A stretch of DNA of 39,382 bases. Origin: Prosthecobacter sp. Its GTDB lineage: Bacteria; Verrucomicrobiota; Verrucomicrobiia; Verrucomicrobiales; Verrucomicrobiaceae. The DNA is taken from assembly GCF_020439865.1 (NCBI RefSeq), contig NZ_JAGRPF010000182.1, forward strand, positions 1 through 39,382, given 5' to 3'. Within the stretch, counting starts at the first letter, position 1, and every line of letters starts with the position of its first letter. The position numbers and the translations under genes were made by a program. The notes under the pieces were generated by a model that saw only the letters and a program-made list of their open reading frames with translations, did no database searches and had not been told where the DNA came from. Shown piece by piece: positions 32,614-39,382 of the stretch.

Positions 32614-33456
32614 TCAACGAACGCTCTCGATGGCCCACAGCATCTTGACCGCCTGAACAGCGGCTTTGACGTTGTGCACTCGGAAAATCTGCGCGCCTCG
32701 GCTGACGCCGGCTGCGATGCAGGCGACGGTTCCCGGGTCGCGTTCGAGCGCAGGCACGCCGAGCACGTCGCCGATGACCGTCTTGCGCGAAACGGGCAGC
32801 AGGATGGGCCGCCCGAAGCGCTGGAGCTTTTCCAACTCGCGGTAGATCGTCAGATTGTCATCGCGCTGCTTCGCAAAATCGATGCCGGGATCGAGAATGA
32901 TGTTCTCACGCGGCAGGCCGACGCTCTCGGCCATGACGAGGCGCTGCTCGAAGAAGCGGTCGAGGGTGTCCATGATGCTCGGATACTGCACATGCGTGTG
33001 CGGCACTTTTGGCTGACCGACGCTGTGCATGATGAGCAGCCCGGCGTTGTGTTCGGCGCAGAGCTTCGCGTTGAAGGCGTCCGGCAGGCCGCTGATATCG
33101 TTGATGAGGTCGCCACCGAGCGGCAGCACTTCAGCAATGACGTCGGACCGCCAGGTGTTGATCGAAAGCAGCGGAGCATTGAAACGCGCCTTCAGTTCCG
33201 GCCACTTGGCCATGAAAGGCCGCAGGCGGTCCACCTCCTCGTTCGCGCTGATCGCTTCACGATTCGTGCGCGCGCTCTCGGCACCGATGTCGATGATGTC
33301 AGCGCCCTCGTTGAGCTGCTGCTCCGCCTGTGCGAGCGCCGCCGTGGGATCCAGCGTGCCGTCGCCGCAGAAGGAGTCGTCGTTGATGTTCACGATCCCC
33401 ATCACCAGCGGGCGGCGGGGGAACTCGATCGTGTGCTGACGTGCTTTCCAAATCAT
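32614..33456 (-). CDS. folP: Dihydropteroate synthase-like pterin-binding enzyme
   Basis: This 280-residue protein has a TIM-barrel DHPS layout. Landmarks are VMGIVNINDDSFCGDG (usually MGIxNVTPDSF), GADIIDIGAESARTN (GGESTRPG), LLSINTW (SIDT), LINDISGLPDAF, IILDPGIDFAKQ, LPVSRKTVIGDVLG and IFRVHNVKAA (RVHDV). DHPS joins 6-hydroxymethyl-dihydropterin pyrophosphate with p-aminobenzoate. The phosphate-binding SRK, the INDI asparagine and the DPG aspartate are kept, but the pterin-contacting Asp of SIDT is Asn100, and the TPDS loop is NDDS. It may be this lineage's true folP or a diverged relative. It shares a 4-bp ATGA overlap with the upstream PHP phosphatase gene. Confidence 0.75.
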   Translation of the reverse strand: MIWKARQHTIEFPRRPLVMGIVNINDDSFCGDGTLDPTAALAQAEQQLNEGADIIDIGAESARTNREAISANEEVDRLRPFMAKWPELKARFNAPLLSINTWRSDVIAEVLPLGGDLINDISGLPDAFNAKLCAEHNAGLLIMHSVGQPKVPHTHVQYPSIMDTLDRFFEQRLVMAESVGLPRENIILDPGIDFAKQRDDNLTIYRELEKLQRFGRPILLPVSRKTVIGDVLGVPALERDPGTVACIAAGVSRGAQIFRVHNVKAAVQAVKMLWAIESVR

Positions 33457-34265
33457 AGGGGCCAGGTCTCCGGCAGTGGCACGACTTTACGCTGACGTTT
33501 TTCAAAGCGCACCGTCGTCGTGTAACCGACGCTGCGGACGAGTTCGAACGCCTTGTCGAAGTCCACGCCGACATCCGTCGGCACGTGGGCGTCGGAATTG
33601 ATGACGATCGGCACGTTTGCGCTGAAGGCCATCTCCAGCATCTCGCGGGCGGGGTAGATCTCGCGCACGTCTTTGCGCAGGCCGGCGGTGCTGACCTCGA
33701 GGATGCCGTTCGTATCGACGAGCGCCTGGATCACCGGCTCGTAGTAGTGCCGCAGATCGCCCTCGGGGCGCAGGCCAAAGCGTTTCGCCAGATCGGGGTG
33801 CGCGTGGAAGTCGAACTGCTTCGTGCGGATCATCTGCTCGTAGAGTTTCCAATACATGCCCCACATGTGTTCTATGTCCGCAGAGGTCTTCCAGCGCGAG
33901 ACGTGCTTCGGATCGTCCACGGCGATGCCGTCGTGGATGTAATGCACGCTGCCGATCAGATAGTCCCAGTCCGCCATGGCGGCAGTCTCGTCGATCCACT
34001 TCTGATAGCCGTCGATGTGGTCACACTCGAGCGCGAGCCGGATAGGAAAGTCCGGCAGCGCCTCGCGGGCCTCGTTCACCAGTTCAAAATAGCGCGGCAG
34101 GTCGGAGATCGGCATGCGCCAGTCGTCATAGTGCTCCGGCATCGGGTTGTGATCCGAAAGGCCGATCTCCGCGAGGCCGATGCTCTGCGCGTGGCGCGCG
34201 TAATCGACCGGATTGCCCTCCGCGTGCAGGCAAAGCGGTGTGTGCGTGTGGTAATCGGTGAGCAT
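33453..34265 (-). CDS. PHP-domain phosphatase (HisJ-type histidinol-phosphatase family)
   Basis: This 270-residue protein has the metal-binding PHP signature: H6 and H8 in TDYHTHTPLCLHAEG, IGLSDHNPMPEH, a second set in LIGSVHYIHDG and FDFHAHPDL, and INSDAHVPTDVG at the C-terminus. The size and motif order fit the HisJ-type histidinol-phosphatase family (TIGR01856, from memory), which removes phosphate from L-histidinol phosphate in histidine synthesis, though related PHP enzymes act on other phosphates. No other his gene is in the window. It lies upstream of folP with a 4-bp overlap. The ATG giving MLTDYHTH was chosen because it puts the first metal histidines at the usual N-terminus; the frame is open further upstream. 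Confidence 0.82.
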   Translation of the reverse strand: MLTDYHTHTPLCLHAEGNPVDYARHAQSIGLAEIGLSDHNPMPEHYDDWRMPISDLPRYFELVNEAREALPDFPIRLALECDHIDGYQKWIDETAAMADWDYLIGSVHYIHDGIAVDDPKHVSRWKTSADIEHMWGMYWKLYEQMIRTKQFDFHAHPDLAKRFGLRPEGDLRHYYEPVIQALVDTNGILEVSTAGLRKDVREIYPAREMLEMAFSANVPIVINSDAHVPTDVGVDFDKAFELVRSVGYTTTVRFEKRQRKVVPLPETWPL

Positions 34266-34332
34266 GGGGCTTTTTCGCTGCATCCGGCGGTCTGGCAAGT
34301 TGATCGCACGGCATTTCGCGGCATGAGGAAGC

Positions 34333-34992
34333 ATGCCCACCCTCAAAGCCTTTATTTTCGACCTCGACGGAACCTTGATCGACTCGCTCGCGGACATCGC
34401 GGAATCGATCAACCGCATGCTGGATGCGCGCGGGTATCCGCGCTGCGAAAAGGAAGTGTTCAAGCAGATGGTGGGCGACGGGATGGAAAAACTCGTCGAG
34501 CGGGCGCTGCCCGAATCCGTGCGCAGTGACGAACTGATCAAGGTCTGCGTGGAGGAATACCGTGCGCATTACGATGTGTTGTGGAACGCGCAGACGCAGC
34601 CGTATCCGGGCATCGAGGAGATGCTGGCGGAGATGAAAGGCCGTGGCCTCAAACTGGGCGTGATTTCGAACAAGACGCATCGCTTCACGGTGCCGATGAC
34701 GGAGCATTTTTTTGGCAAAGCGGTGTTTGATCACATCCTAGGTCAGCGTGCCGAGGTGCCGCGCAAGCCCGCGCCGGACGGGGCGCACGAGATGGCGGCG
34801 TTTCTCGGTTTGAAAACCGACGAGATGGTCTACGTGGGCGATTCGGGCATCGACATGCAGTTTGCGAAGAACTCCGGCATGCGGGCCATCGGCGTGTGCT
34901 GGGGATTTCGCAGCGAGGCGGAACTGATGGAATGCGGAGCCGATGTGCTCATTTCCTCAGCGTCGGAATTGTTCGATCTTTGCGAAAAATAA
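34333..34992 (+). CDS. HAD-superfamily phosphatase, phosphoglycolate phosphatase-like
   Basis: This 219-residue cytoplasmic enzyme has all HAD motifs: D10-L-D12-G-T in FIFDLDGTLID (motif I), VISNKTH (motif II serine), RKPAPDGAHE (motif III lysine), and VYVGDSGIDMQFAKNSG (motif IV aspartates). A helical cap lies between motif I and II (residues about 18-80, SINRMLDARGYPRCEKEV). This is the class of Gph, PGP-type and pyrophosphatase PpaX-type enzymes. Phosphoglycolate is the most common substrate but is not proven here. It is divergent from the PHP phosphatase gene, 67 bp apart. The gene's short Shine-Dalgarno (GAGGAAGC) lies just before the ATG. Confidence 0.9.
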   Translation: MPTLKAFIFDLDGTLIDSLADIAESINRMLDARGYPRCEKEVFKQMVGDGMEKLVERALPESVRSDELIKVCVEEYRAHYDVLWNAQTQPYPGIEEMLAEMKGRGLKLGVISNKTHRFTVPMTEHFFGKAVFDHILGQRAEVPRKPAPDGAHEMAAFLGLKTDEMVYVGDSGIDMQFAKNSGMRAIGVCWGFRSEAELMECGADVLISSASELFDLCEK

Positions 34993-35049
34993 ACTGCCAC
35001 ACGCAGCTTGAGCGGCGTAAACACGGCACTTAGAATCGGCGCCGTGAAA

Positions 35050-35934
35050 ATGAAACCCTCCCTTGTGATTCTGCGCGCCGGTCTTGCCGCCGGCACGGTG
35101 TTGCTGGCCTCCTGCCAGTTGTTCCGCAAAAAGCCGCCGGCTCCTCCGCCCGAACCGGTGAAAGAGGAATGGAAGTATCCGGGCGAGTGGACGGGCGGTG
35201 ACAAGCCGATCACGAGCATCCGCATCAACGTGGACGTCCAGCGCGCCATTCTCTACAACGGCAACGATGTGGTCGGCTGGACGTATGTGGCGAGCGGAAT
35301 TCCCAGCTTCCCGACGCCAACGGGTGAGTTCAAAATCCTCGAGAAGATCAAAGACAAGGTCTCCAACCTCTACGGCAAGGGCTACGATGCGAACGGCAAG
35401 CTGGTGAACTCCGACTTCAAGCAGGGGCGTGACCTGCTTCCTCCTGGCGGGCGTTTCGAAGCCGCGAAGATGACCTACTTCATGCGCCTCACCGGCGATG
35501 GCGTGGGCATGCACATCGGCCCGATTCCGCGGCCCGGACGCCGGGCCTCGCACGGCTGCATTCGTCTGCCGTCCAAGATGGCGCCGATCCTGTTCGCCCA
35601 CACGGTGGTCGGAACGCCCGTGACGATCACCGGCAGCGGTCCGGACTATCAGTCCTACCTCAAGCAGTCGAATGAAAAGGCCCGGGCGAATGCCGCGAAG
35701 CTGGCGTCAGCCAAGAAAAAGGCGGAGGAAGCCGCTGTCCAAGCTGCAGCGGCGACCACACTTGCCCCGGACGATCCCAACGGTCCAAAGGGCGGCACAG
35801 CGACTCCAGCCGCTCCGACAGTTCCGCCATTGGGCGCACCGGTGGGAACACCGGCGACGCCGACGGAGGAAGTGAAACCTGCTGCTCCCGCAACTCCAGC
35901 TCCGACTCCGGCCCCCGCGCCGACTCCGCAGTAA
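35050..35934 (+). CDS. L,D-transpeptidase (YkuD) lipoprotein
   Basis: This 294-residue protein has a lipoprotein signal (MKPSLVILRAGLAAGTVLLA followed by SC, lipobox LLASC). The YkuD domain covers residues about 55-200: TSIRINVDVQRAILYNG at the start, TPTGEFKILEKIKDK, and the catalytic block MHIGPIP ... RASHGCIRLPSKM with the conserved His, then Ser-His-Gly-Cys and Arg. These enzymes make 3-3 peptidoglycan crosslinks or attach proteins to the wall. The C-terminal 90 residues are Ala/Pro/Thr-rich (ATPAAPTVPPLGAPVGTP) and disordered, perhaps spanning the wall. A GTG two codons upstream is the alternative start. A terminator follows. Confidence 0.92.
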   Translation: MKPSLVILRAGLAAGTVLLASCQLFRKKPPAPPPEPVKEEWKYPGEWTGGDKPITSIRINVDVQRAILYNGNDVVGWTYVASGIPSFPTPTGEFKILEKIKDKVSNLYGKGYDANGKLVNSDFKQGRDLLPPGGRFEAAKMTYFMRLTGDGVGMHIGPIPRPGRRASHGCIRLPSKMAPILFAHTVVGTPVTITGSGPDYQSYLKQSNEKARANAAKLASAKKKAEEAAVQAAAATTLAPDDPNGPKGGTATPAAPTVPPLGAPVGTPATPTEEVKPAAPATPAPTPAPAPTPQ

Positions 35935-35963
35935 CTCAAAACAAATCCCTACAAGGCGGGCGC

Positions 35964-35989
35964 AGGCGGGCAGCGATGCCCGCCTTTTT
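35964..35989 (+). terminator. Intrinsic terminator of the L,D-transpeptidase gene
   Basis: AGGCGGGCA (35964-35972) pairs with TGCCCGCCT (35977-35985) around a GCGA loop, followed by five T. It ends 55 bp after the stop. The loop and flanking CAGCGATG are the same as in the ahcY terminator. Confidence 0.92.
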
Positions 35990-36130
35990 GTGTGGTGACA
36001 TTTGTCGGTGGCGGTTTGGCGACGCTTTCAGAGTCACCTCATCGGAGGTTGATGGGACGACCAGAGTTCCGATTCGCAGTCTGTTTCTCTAATGCATCGT
36101 CTCTCCAGCCAGACACCTGACACGGTGCAA

Positions 36131-36166
36131 TAAAAACGGCAGGCGACCGGTGAGATCGCCTGCCGT
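36131..36166 (-). terminator. Intrinsic terminator of secDF
   Basis: ACGGCAGGCGA (36136-36146) and TCGCCTGCCGT (36156-36166) form a perfect 11-bp stem with a 9-base loop. Read on the - strand, a T-run (complement of AAAAA at 36132-36136) follows, so it terminates the leftward tgt-yajC-secDF transcript, 20 bp past the secDF stop. Confidence 0.92.
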
Positions 36167-36185
36167 GGAATGAGTTGTGGCCGGT

Positions 36186-38609
36186 TTACGCCTTGCCGCC
36201 GGCAGCCGCCGCTGCGGCGATGGACTGCTGGGCCTTCATCTGCTCGATCTGCGCGTCGAGCACCTGGCGCTTTAGGCTGGTGCCGGTCTTCTTCGCGTAC
36301 CACAGCACGAGCGGCGATGCGATAAAGATGGACGAGTAGGTTCCGAGGAGAATGCCGATCGTGATCGGCATGGCGAACTCGAGCATGGCCGGATTGCCAA
36401 GGAATAGAAGAACTACCATGGGGGCCAGCGTGGTCGAGCTGGTCAGAATCGTGCGGCTGAGCGTCTTGCAGATGGCTTCGTTCATCATCTCACGCATACT
36501 GCCGCCGGTGCCGCGCTGGATCGTTTCACGGATGCGGTCAAACACGATGATCGTGTCATTGATGGAGTAACCGGCGATGGCCAACAGCGCACCGACATGG
36601 ATGACGCTCAGTTCCTGGCCAAACAGCACGCAGAGGCCCGGGACGATGAGGACGTCGTGGAAGAGGGCCACGATGGCGCCCACGGCGAAGGCGAACTCGA
36701 ATCGGAGCATGAGATAGAGGAAAATGGCCAGAAGAGCACAAGCCAGGGCCACGGAGGACTGTTTCTTGAGCTCTTCGCCGATGACGGAGCCGACGGTGGC
36801 GATGCTGGTGCCGCTGATCGTATCGCCAGTCCATTTTTTGTTGATGGCACCCTGGATCACGGCGCCGCTGAGCTCTTCACAGCGGACGCTGATGTTTTCG
36901 GAGCCGTTGGTCGGATCGGTTTTTCGCTGGATGTAGGCGGTGCCGATGGCCTTGCCCTCTGGCTGCTTGAGCGGGGCAATCAGGGCGTTCAACTCGGCGT
37001 CGGTAATGTTCTTTCCTTCCTTCAAGACGACGTCGACGCGGGCGCCGCCGCGGAAGTCGATGCCGAAGCTCTGATCGCCCTTCATGATGACGGTGCCAAG
37101 CGAGATTGCGGTGACGACAAGCGAGGCGATGATGAATTTCGGAGCCAATGACAGGATGTCGAACACCTTGTCCGGAACGATGTGAGTGGTCTTGAGGTTG
37201 GTCAGGATGGACTTGTCGATGGCCCACATGAAAATCACACGGGTGACGATGAGTGCGCCAATCATGGAGGAGACCAGACCGATCATGAGGGTGACGGCGA
37301 AGCCTTTGACCAGACCGCCGGAGATGACGACGAGGATGATGGCGGAGATGAGCGTGGTGATGTTCGAGTCGGCGATGGCGGAGAACGCCTTCTCATACGC
37401 GGCCTCGAGCGCGCCGGTGAAGGTCTTGCCGGCCTCCATTTCCTCACGCAGTCGTTCGTAGATCAGCACGTTGGCGTCCACAGCCATGCCGATGGTCAGC
37501 ACGATACCCGCGATGCCCGGCATGGTGAGCGTGAAGCCGAACAGCGCCATCGAGCCGAACAGAACGCAGAGGTTGATCACAAGTCCGACGATCGCCACGA
37601 TGCCGGCGAGACGGTAGACGATCAGCATGAAGATCGTGGTGATGATGAGGCCTGCCACGAGCACCCATTTGCCCTGGTTGATGGCGGCCTGACCGTAGGC
37701 GGAGGAGACCGAGCTCTCCGAGAGAATCTTCATCGGATTCTTCAGCGGATTGCTCAGCAGGGTTGCCAGCGTGTCGGCCTCCTGCTGGGAGAAGCCTCTG
37801 CTGCCACCGCCGGAGATCTCTGCGCGGCCTCCGTACTGCTTGGCCTGAAGCCTTGGAGCGGAGTGAATCTGACCGTCCACGATGATGGCCATTTCCTTCT
37901 GGTAATGCACGGCTGCCAGTTCGTCGAAGAGCTTGGCGCCCTCGCTGTCGAACTGCAGCGCGACCTTGTTGCCCTCGGCATCGACGGTGCGGTAGGCCTT
38001 GGAGACGTATTTGCCTTCAATGTCGGCGGTGTCTCGGACGAGTTCGGACTTGGCGATGACAGTGCCGTCCTTGGCGGTGACCGGAGTGCGGTAGGGCATT
38101 TCGATCCAGCCGGGCTCCTTGATGCCGCCGCGCGCCTTGATCTGCTCCAGCTTGGCCTGGCTGTCGGGATGCACCCGGCGGAACTCGAGATGTGCGACCG
38201 TTTGAATGACCTTGCGCACATCGGCGATTTCCTCGTCGGAGATGCCGGGCATCTGGATCACCACGCGGTCCGTGCCTTCAGGCTGCAGCGTGAGATCCTT
38301 CTCACCGTTTGGGCTCAGGCGCTTCTGCAGGATGTCGATCGCCTGCTGTACATCCGAGCTGGTGACCTCCTTCTTGGTGCCGTCATCGTTGTCGCTGGGT
38401 TGAAGCTGCACGATGAACTCGCTGCCGCCTTGGAGGTCGATGCCCAGCTTGAGGCCCATCGTCTTCGCCGTGTAGATGGCGGAGAAGGCGGTCAGCGCGA
38501 CGAGCAGCGTGCCCACCCAGCGCTTGGTTTTGTGCACGGCGGTGCCGATGTAAACCAGGAGCATCATCAGGATGGATGCTCCGACAAAGAAGGTGGCGAA
38601 CGGATTCAT
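36186..38609 (-). CDS. secDF: SecD-SecF fusion, protein translocation accessory
   Basis: This 807-residue protein joins SecD and SecF in one chain, as in several Gram-positive and environmental phyla. The complex uses the proton gradient to pull preproteins through SecYEG on the periplasmic side. SecD part: first helix, then MGLKLGIDLQGGSEF (residues 51-65), the periplasmic P1 region with LEFRRVHPDSQAK, GRAEISGGGSRGFSQQEA and DTLATLLSNPL, and helices with GMAVDANVLIYERLREE. SecF part from about residue 475: SFGIDFRGGARVDVVLKEG, then IAGYSINDTIIVFDRIRE and TSSTTLAPMVVLLFLGNP. About twelve helices are expected. The short Ala-rich C-terminus is disordered. It is directly downstream of yajC and tgt. 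Confidence 0.96.
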   Translation of the reverse strand: MNPFATFFVGASILMMLLVYIGTAVHKTKRWVGTLLVALTAFSAIYTAKTMGLKLGIDLQGGSEFIVQLQPSDNDDGTKKEVTSSDVQQAIDILQKRLSPNGEKDLTLQPEGTDRVVIQMPGISDEEIADVRKVIQTVAHLEFRRVHPDSQAKLEQIKARGGIKEPGWIEMPYRTPVTAKDGTVIAKSELVRDTADIEGKYVSKAYRTVDAEGNKVALQFDSEGAKLFDELAAVHYQKEMAIIVDGQIHSAPRLQAKQYGGRAEISGGGSRGFSQQEADTLATLLSNPLKNPMKILSESSVSSAYGQAAINQGKWVLVAGLIITTIFMLIVYRLAGIVAIVGLVINLCVLFGSMALFGFTLTMPGIAGIVLTIGMAVDANVLIYERLREEMEAGKTFTGALEAAYEKAFSAIADSNITTLISAIILVVISGGLVKGFAVTLMIGLVSSMIGALIVTRVIFMWAIDKSILTNLKTTHIVPDKVFDILSLAPKFIIASLVVTAISLGTVIMKGDQSFGIDFRGGARVDVVLKEGKNITDAELNALIAPLKQPEGKAIGTAYIQRKTDPTNGSENISVRCEELSGAVIQGAINKKWTGDTISGTSIATVGSVIGEELKKQSSVALACALLAIFLYLMLRFEFAFAVGAIVALFHDVLIVPGLCVLFGQELSVIHVGALLAIAGYSINDTIIVFDRIRETIQRGTGGSMREMMNEAICKTLSRTILTSSTTLAPMVVLLFLGNPAMLEFAMPITIGILLGTYSSIFIASPLVLWYAKKTGTSLKRQVLDAQIEQMKAQQSIAAAAAAGGKA

Positions 38610-38651
38610 GGACGGGTTGGCTGGAGGTTGGGAAAATCAGGCGGATGCAGA

Positions 38652-38999
38652 TCAGGCCGCGGTCGCTTCGACGACATCGGACTTCTTGGTCACGGCGGCA
38701 ATCTTGCTCCGCTCGTATTCGACTTTGACGTTGTCGGCGATCTTGACCATCACGGTGCGGTCTTTGACGCTGGTGATGATGCCATGCACACCGCTTTCCA
38801 TGATGACGTGGTCGCTCACAGTGACGCTCGCGATGAGCTTCTGGTGCTCCTTCATGCGCTTCTGCTGCGGGCGGAAGATGACGAAGTACATCACCACGAT
38901 CATGAGGATCGGCAGCATCATGGGACTGCCAAGGATACCACCCTGTTGGCCTGCGGCTTGGGCAAAGAAGAGGGTGTTTTCGAGAGAGGATATGTTCAT
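38652..38999 (-). CDS. yajC: YajC, SecDF-associated membrane protein
   Basis: This 115-residue protein has a single transmembrane helix (PMMLPILMIVVMYFVIFRPQ) followed by QQKRMKEHQKLIASV, the exact YajC hallmark (FRPQQKRxKxHxxxL). VMESGVHGIITSVKDRTVMV is next, the small beta domain, and VEYERSKIAAV ends it. It associates with SecD/SecF. The ATG at 38999 overlaps the tgt stop by 4 bp (ATGA), and secDF begins 42 bp downstream, the classic gene order. Confidence 0.95.
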   Translation of the reverse strand: MNISSLENTLFFAQAAGQQGGILGSPMMLPILMIVVMYFVIFRPQQKRMKEHQKLIASVTVSDHVIMESGVHGIITSVKDRTVMVKIADNVKVEYERSKIAAVTKKSDVVEATAA

Positions 39000-39382
39000 G
39001 ATTCGGAGCTGACGTTGGAGGGCTTGTATTTCGCGACGACCTCTGCCCGGAACTCGGCGAAACAACCCTGTTCGATCGCTTGACGTGCCCTGGACGTGAG
39101 GGACGCGTAGAAATGCAGGTTATGCAGAGAAATCAACCGCAAACCCAGAATCTCCTGGGCCTGCACCAGATGGCGGATGTAGGCCCGTGAAAAGCCCTGG
39201 CAGAGAGGATGCGTGTCTTCGGCGATGGGACGGAAATCCTTCGCATAACAGGCGTTTCGCAGGTTCATCATGCCCTCGTGGGTGAAGGCGGTGCCGTTTC
39301 GCGCCAGTCGCGTGGGCAAAACGCAGTCAAACATGTCGATCCCGCGGGCGATCAGCTCGATCACCTGCGGCGGCGTGCCCAG
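38996..39382 (-). CDS. tgt: Queuine tRNA-ribosyltransferase (Tgt), C-terminal part
   Basis: The fragment has 128 residues; the rest lies beyond the right edge. LGTPPQVIELIARGIDMFDCVLPTRLARNG is the Tgt TIM-barrel end with the FDCVLPTR aspartate region, and SRAYIRHLVQAQEILGLRLISLHNLHFY is the conserved C-terminal helix and zinc-histidine segment. Tgt swaps guanine-34 for preQ1 in tRNA-Asp/Asn/His/Tyr. The zinc site differs: the usual CxCxxC (E. coli CDCYTC) is DTHPLC here, so Asp and His replace the first two cysteines (39200-39217). The gene leads the tgt-yajC-secDF operon. Confidence 0.9.
   Translation of the reverse strand: MGTPPQVIELIARGIDMFDCVLPTRLARNGTAFTHEGMMNLRNACYAKDFRPIAEDTHPLCQGFSRAYIRHLVQAQEILGLRLISLHNLHFYASLTSRARQAIEQGCFAEFRAEVVAKYKPSNVSSES

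Noticed and set aside
37182..39083. A 633-codon open frame on the + strand opposite secDF and yajC.
   Set aside because: Asp/Glu/Gly/His-rich without domains; it exists because secDF codons leave few stops on the other strand.
1..39382. tRNA or rRNA genes and CRISPR arrays.
   Set aside because: Intergenic spaces were read on both strands; none shows a cloverleaf, rRNA signature or regularly spaced repeats.

Overview
The window is a densely packed, high-GC bacterial chromosome segment with no phage, insertion sequence, CRISPR array or RNA gene that I can recognise. The gene content suggests a member of the Verrucomicrobiota, probably near Prosthecobacter/Verrucomicrobiaceae. The pointers are a secreted DUF1080 (3-keto-disaccharide hydrolase-like) protein, secreted PQQ-type beta-propeller and SGNH hydrolases, an SHD1-like small secreted protein, and many start codons preceded by a C-rich stretch rather than a strong Shine-Dalgarno. 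This assignment is inference from content; no marker gene such as 16S rRNA is present.

Layout. 1-5.2 kb: the tail of a PlsC-type acyltransferase, a secreted DUF1080 protein, ahcY (S-adenosylhomocysteinase) with a clear terminator and a palindrome upstream, a zinc-ribbon metallopeptidase-like protein, and a Tat-exported serine hydrolase. 5.3-12.0 kb: formate-tetrahydrofolate ligase, then a compact oligopeptide-type ABC transporter (binding protein, one double-length permease, one ATPase) and two small exported proteins. 12.0-17.2 kb: an orphan OmpR-type response regulator, a second serine hydrolase, an APC amino-acid permease coupled to an exported protein of unknown function, and two small paralogous membrane-anchored proteins separated by a REP-like hairpin.

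17.3-24.8 kb is the most unusual part: six co-directional genes behind a near-perfect 23-bp palindrome. They encode a PqqD-like protein, an ATP-grasp ligase, a DAP/ornithine-decarboxylase-fold PLP enzyme, a urea-transporter (UT) domain fused to an M23 metallopeptidase, an exported TPR protein, and a second UT-like protein in which a TPR domain lies between the two UT repeats. The order suggests that a small amino-acid-derived molecule is made or modified (ATP-grasp plus decarboxylase) and moved across the inner membrane by UT-type channels, with the M23 and TPR parts acting at the cell wall. I know of no characterised system with this composition; it is my main candidate for a new system.

24.7-39.4 kb: a secreted N-formylglutamate-amidohydrolase-like protein, a PQQ-type propeller, an SGNH hydrolase, ssb, a XerC/D recombinase, phosphatidylserine decarboxylase, an RGG-rich protein with an acidic tail, a PHP phosphatase/dihydropteroate synthase pair, a HAD phosphatase, an L,D-transpeptidase lipoprotein, and the conserved tgt-yajC-secDF cluster (read right to left, tgt cut by the window edge). 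Intergenic spaces are short; none exceeds 300 bases. Several convergent pairs overlap at their 3' ends (10, 16 and 48 bp) and several operon pairs share 4-bp ATGA junctions.
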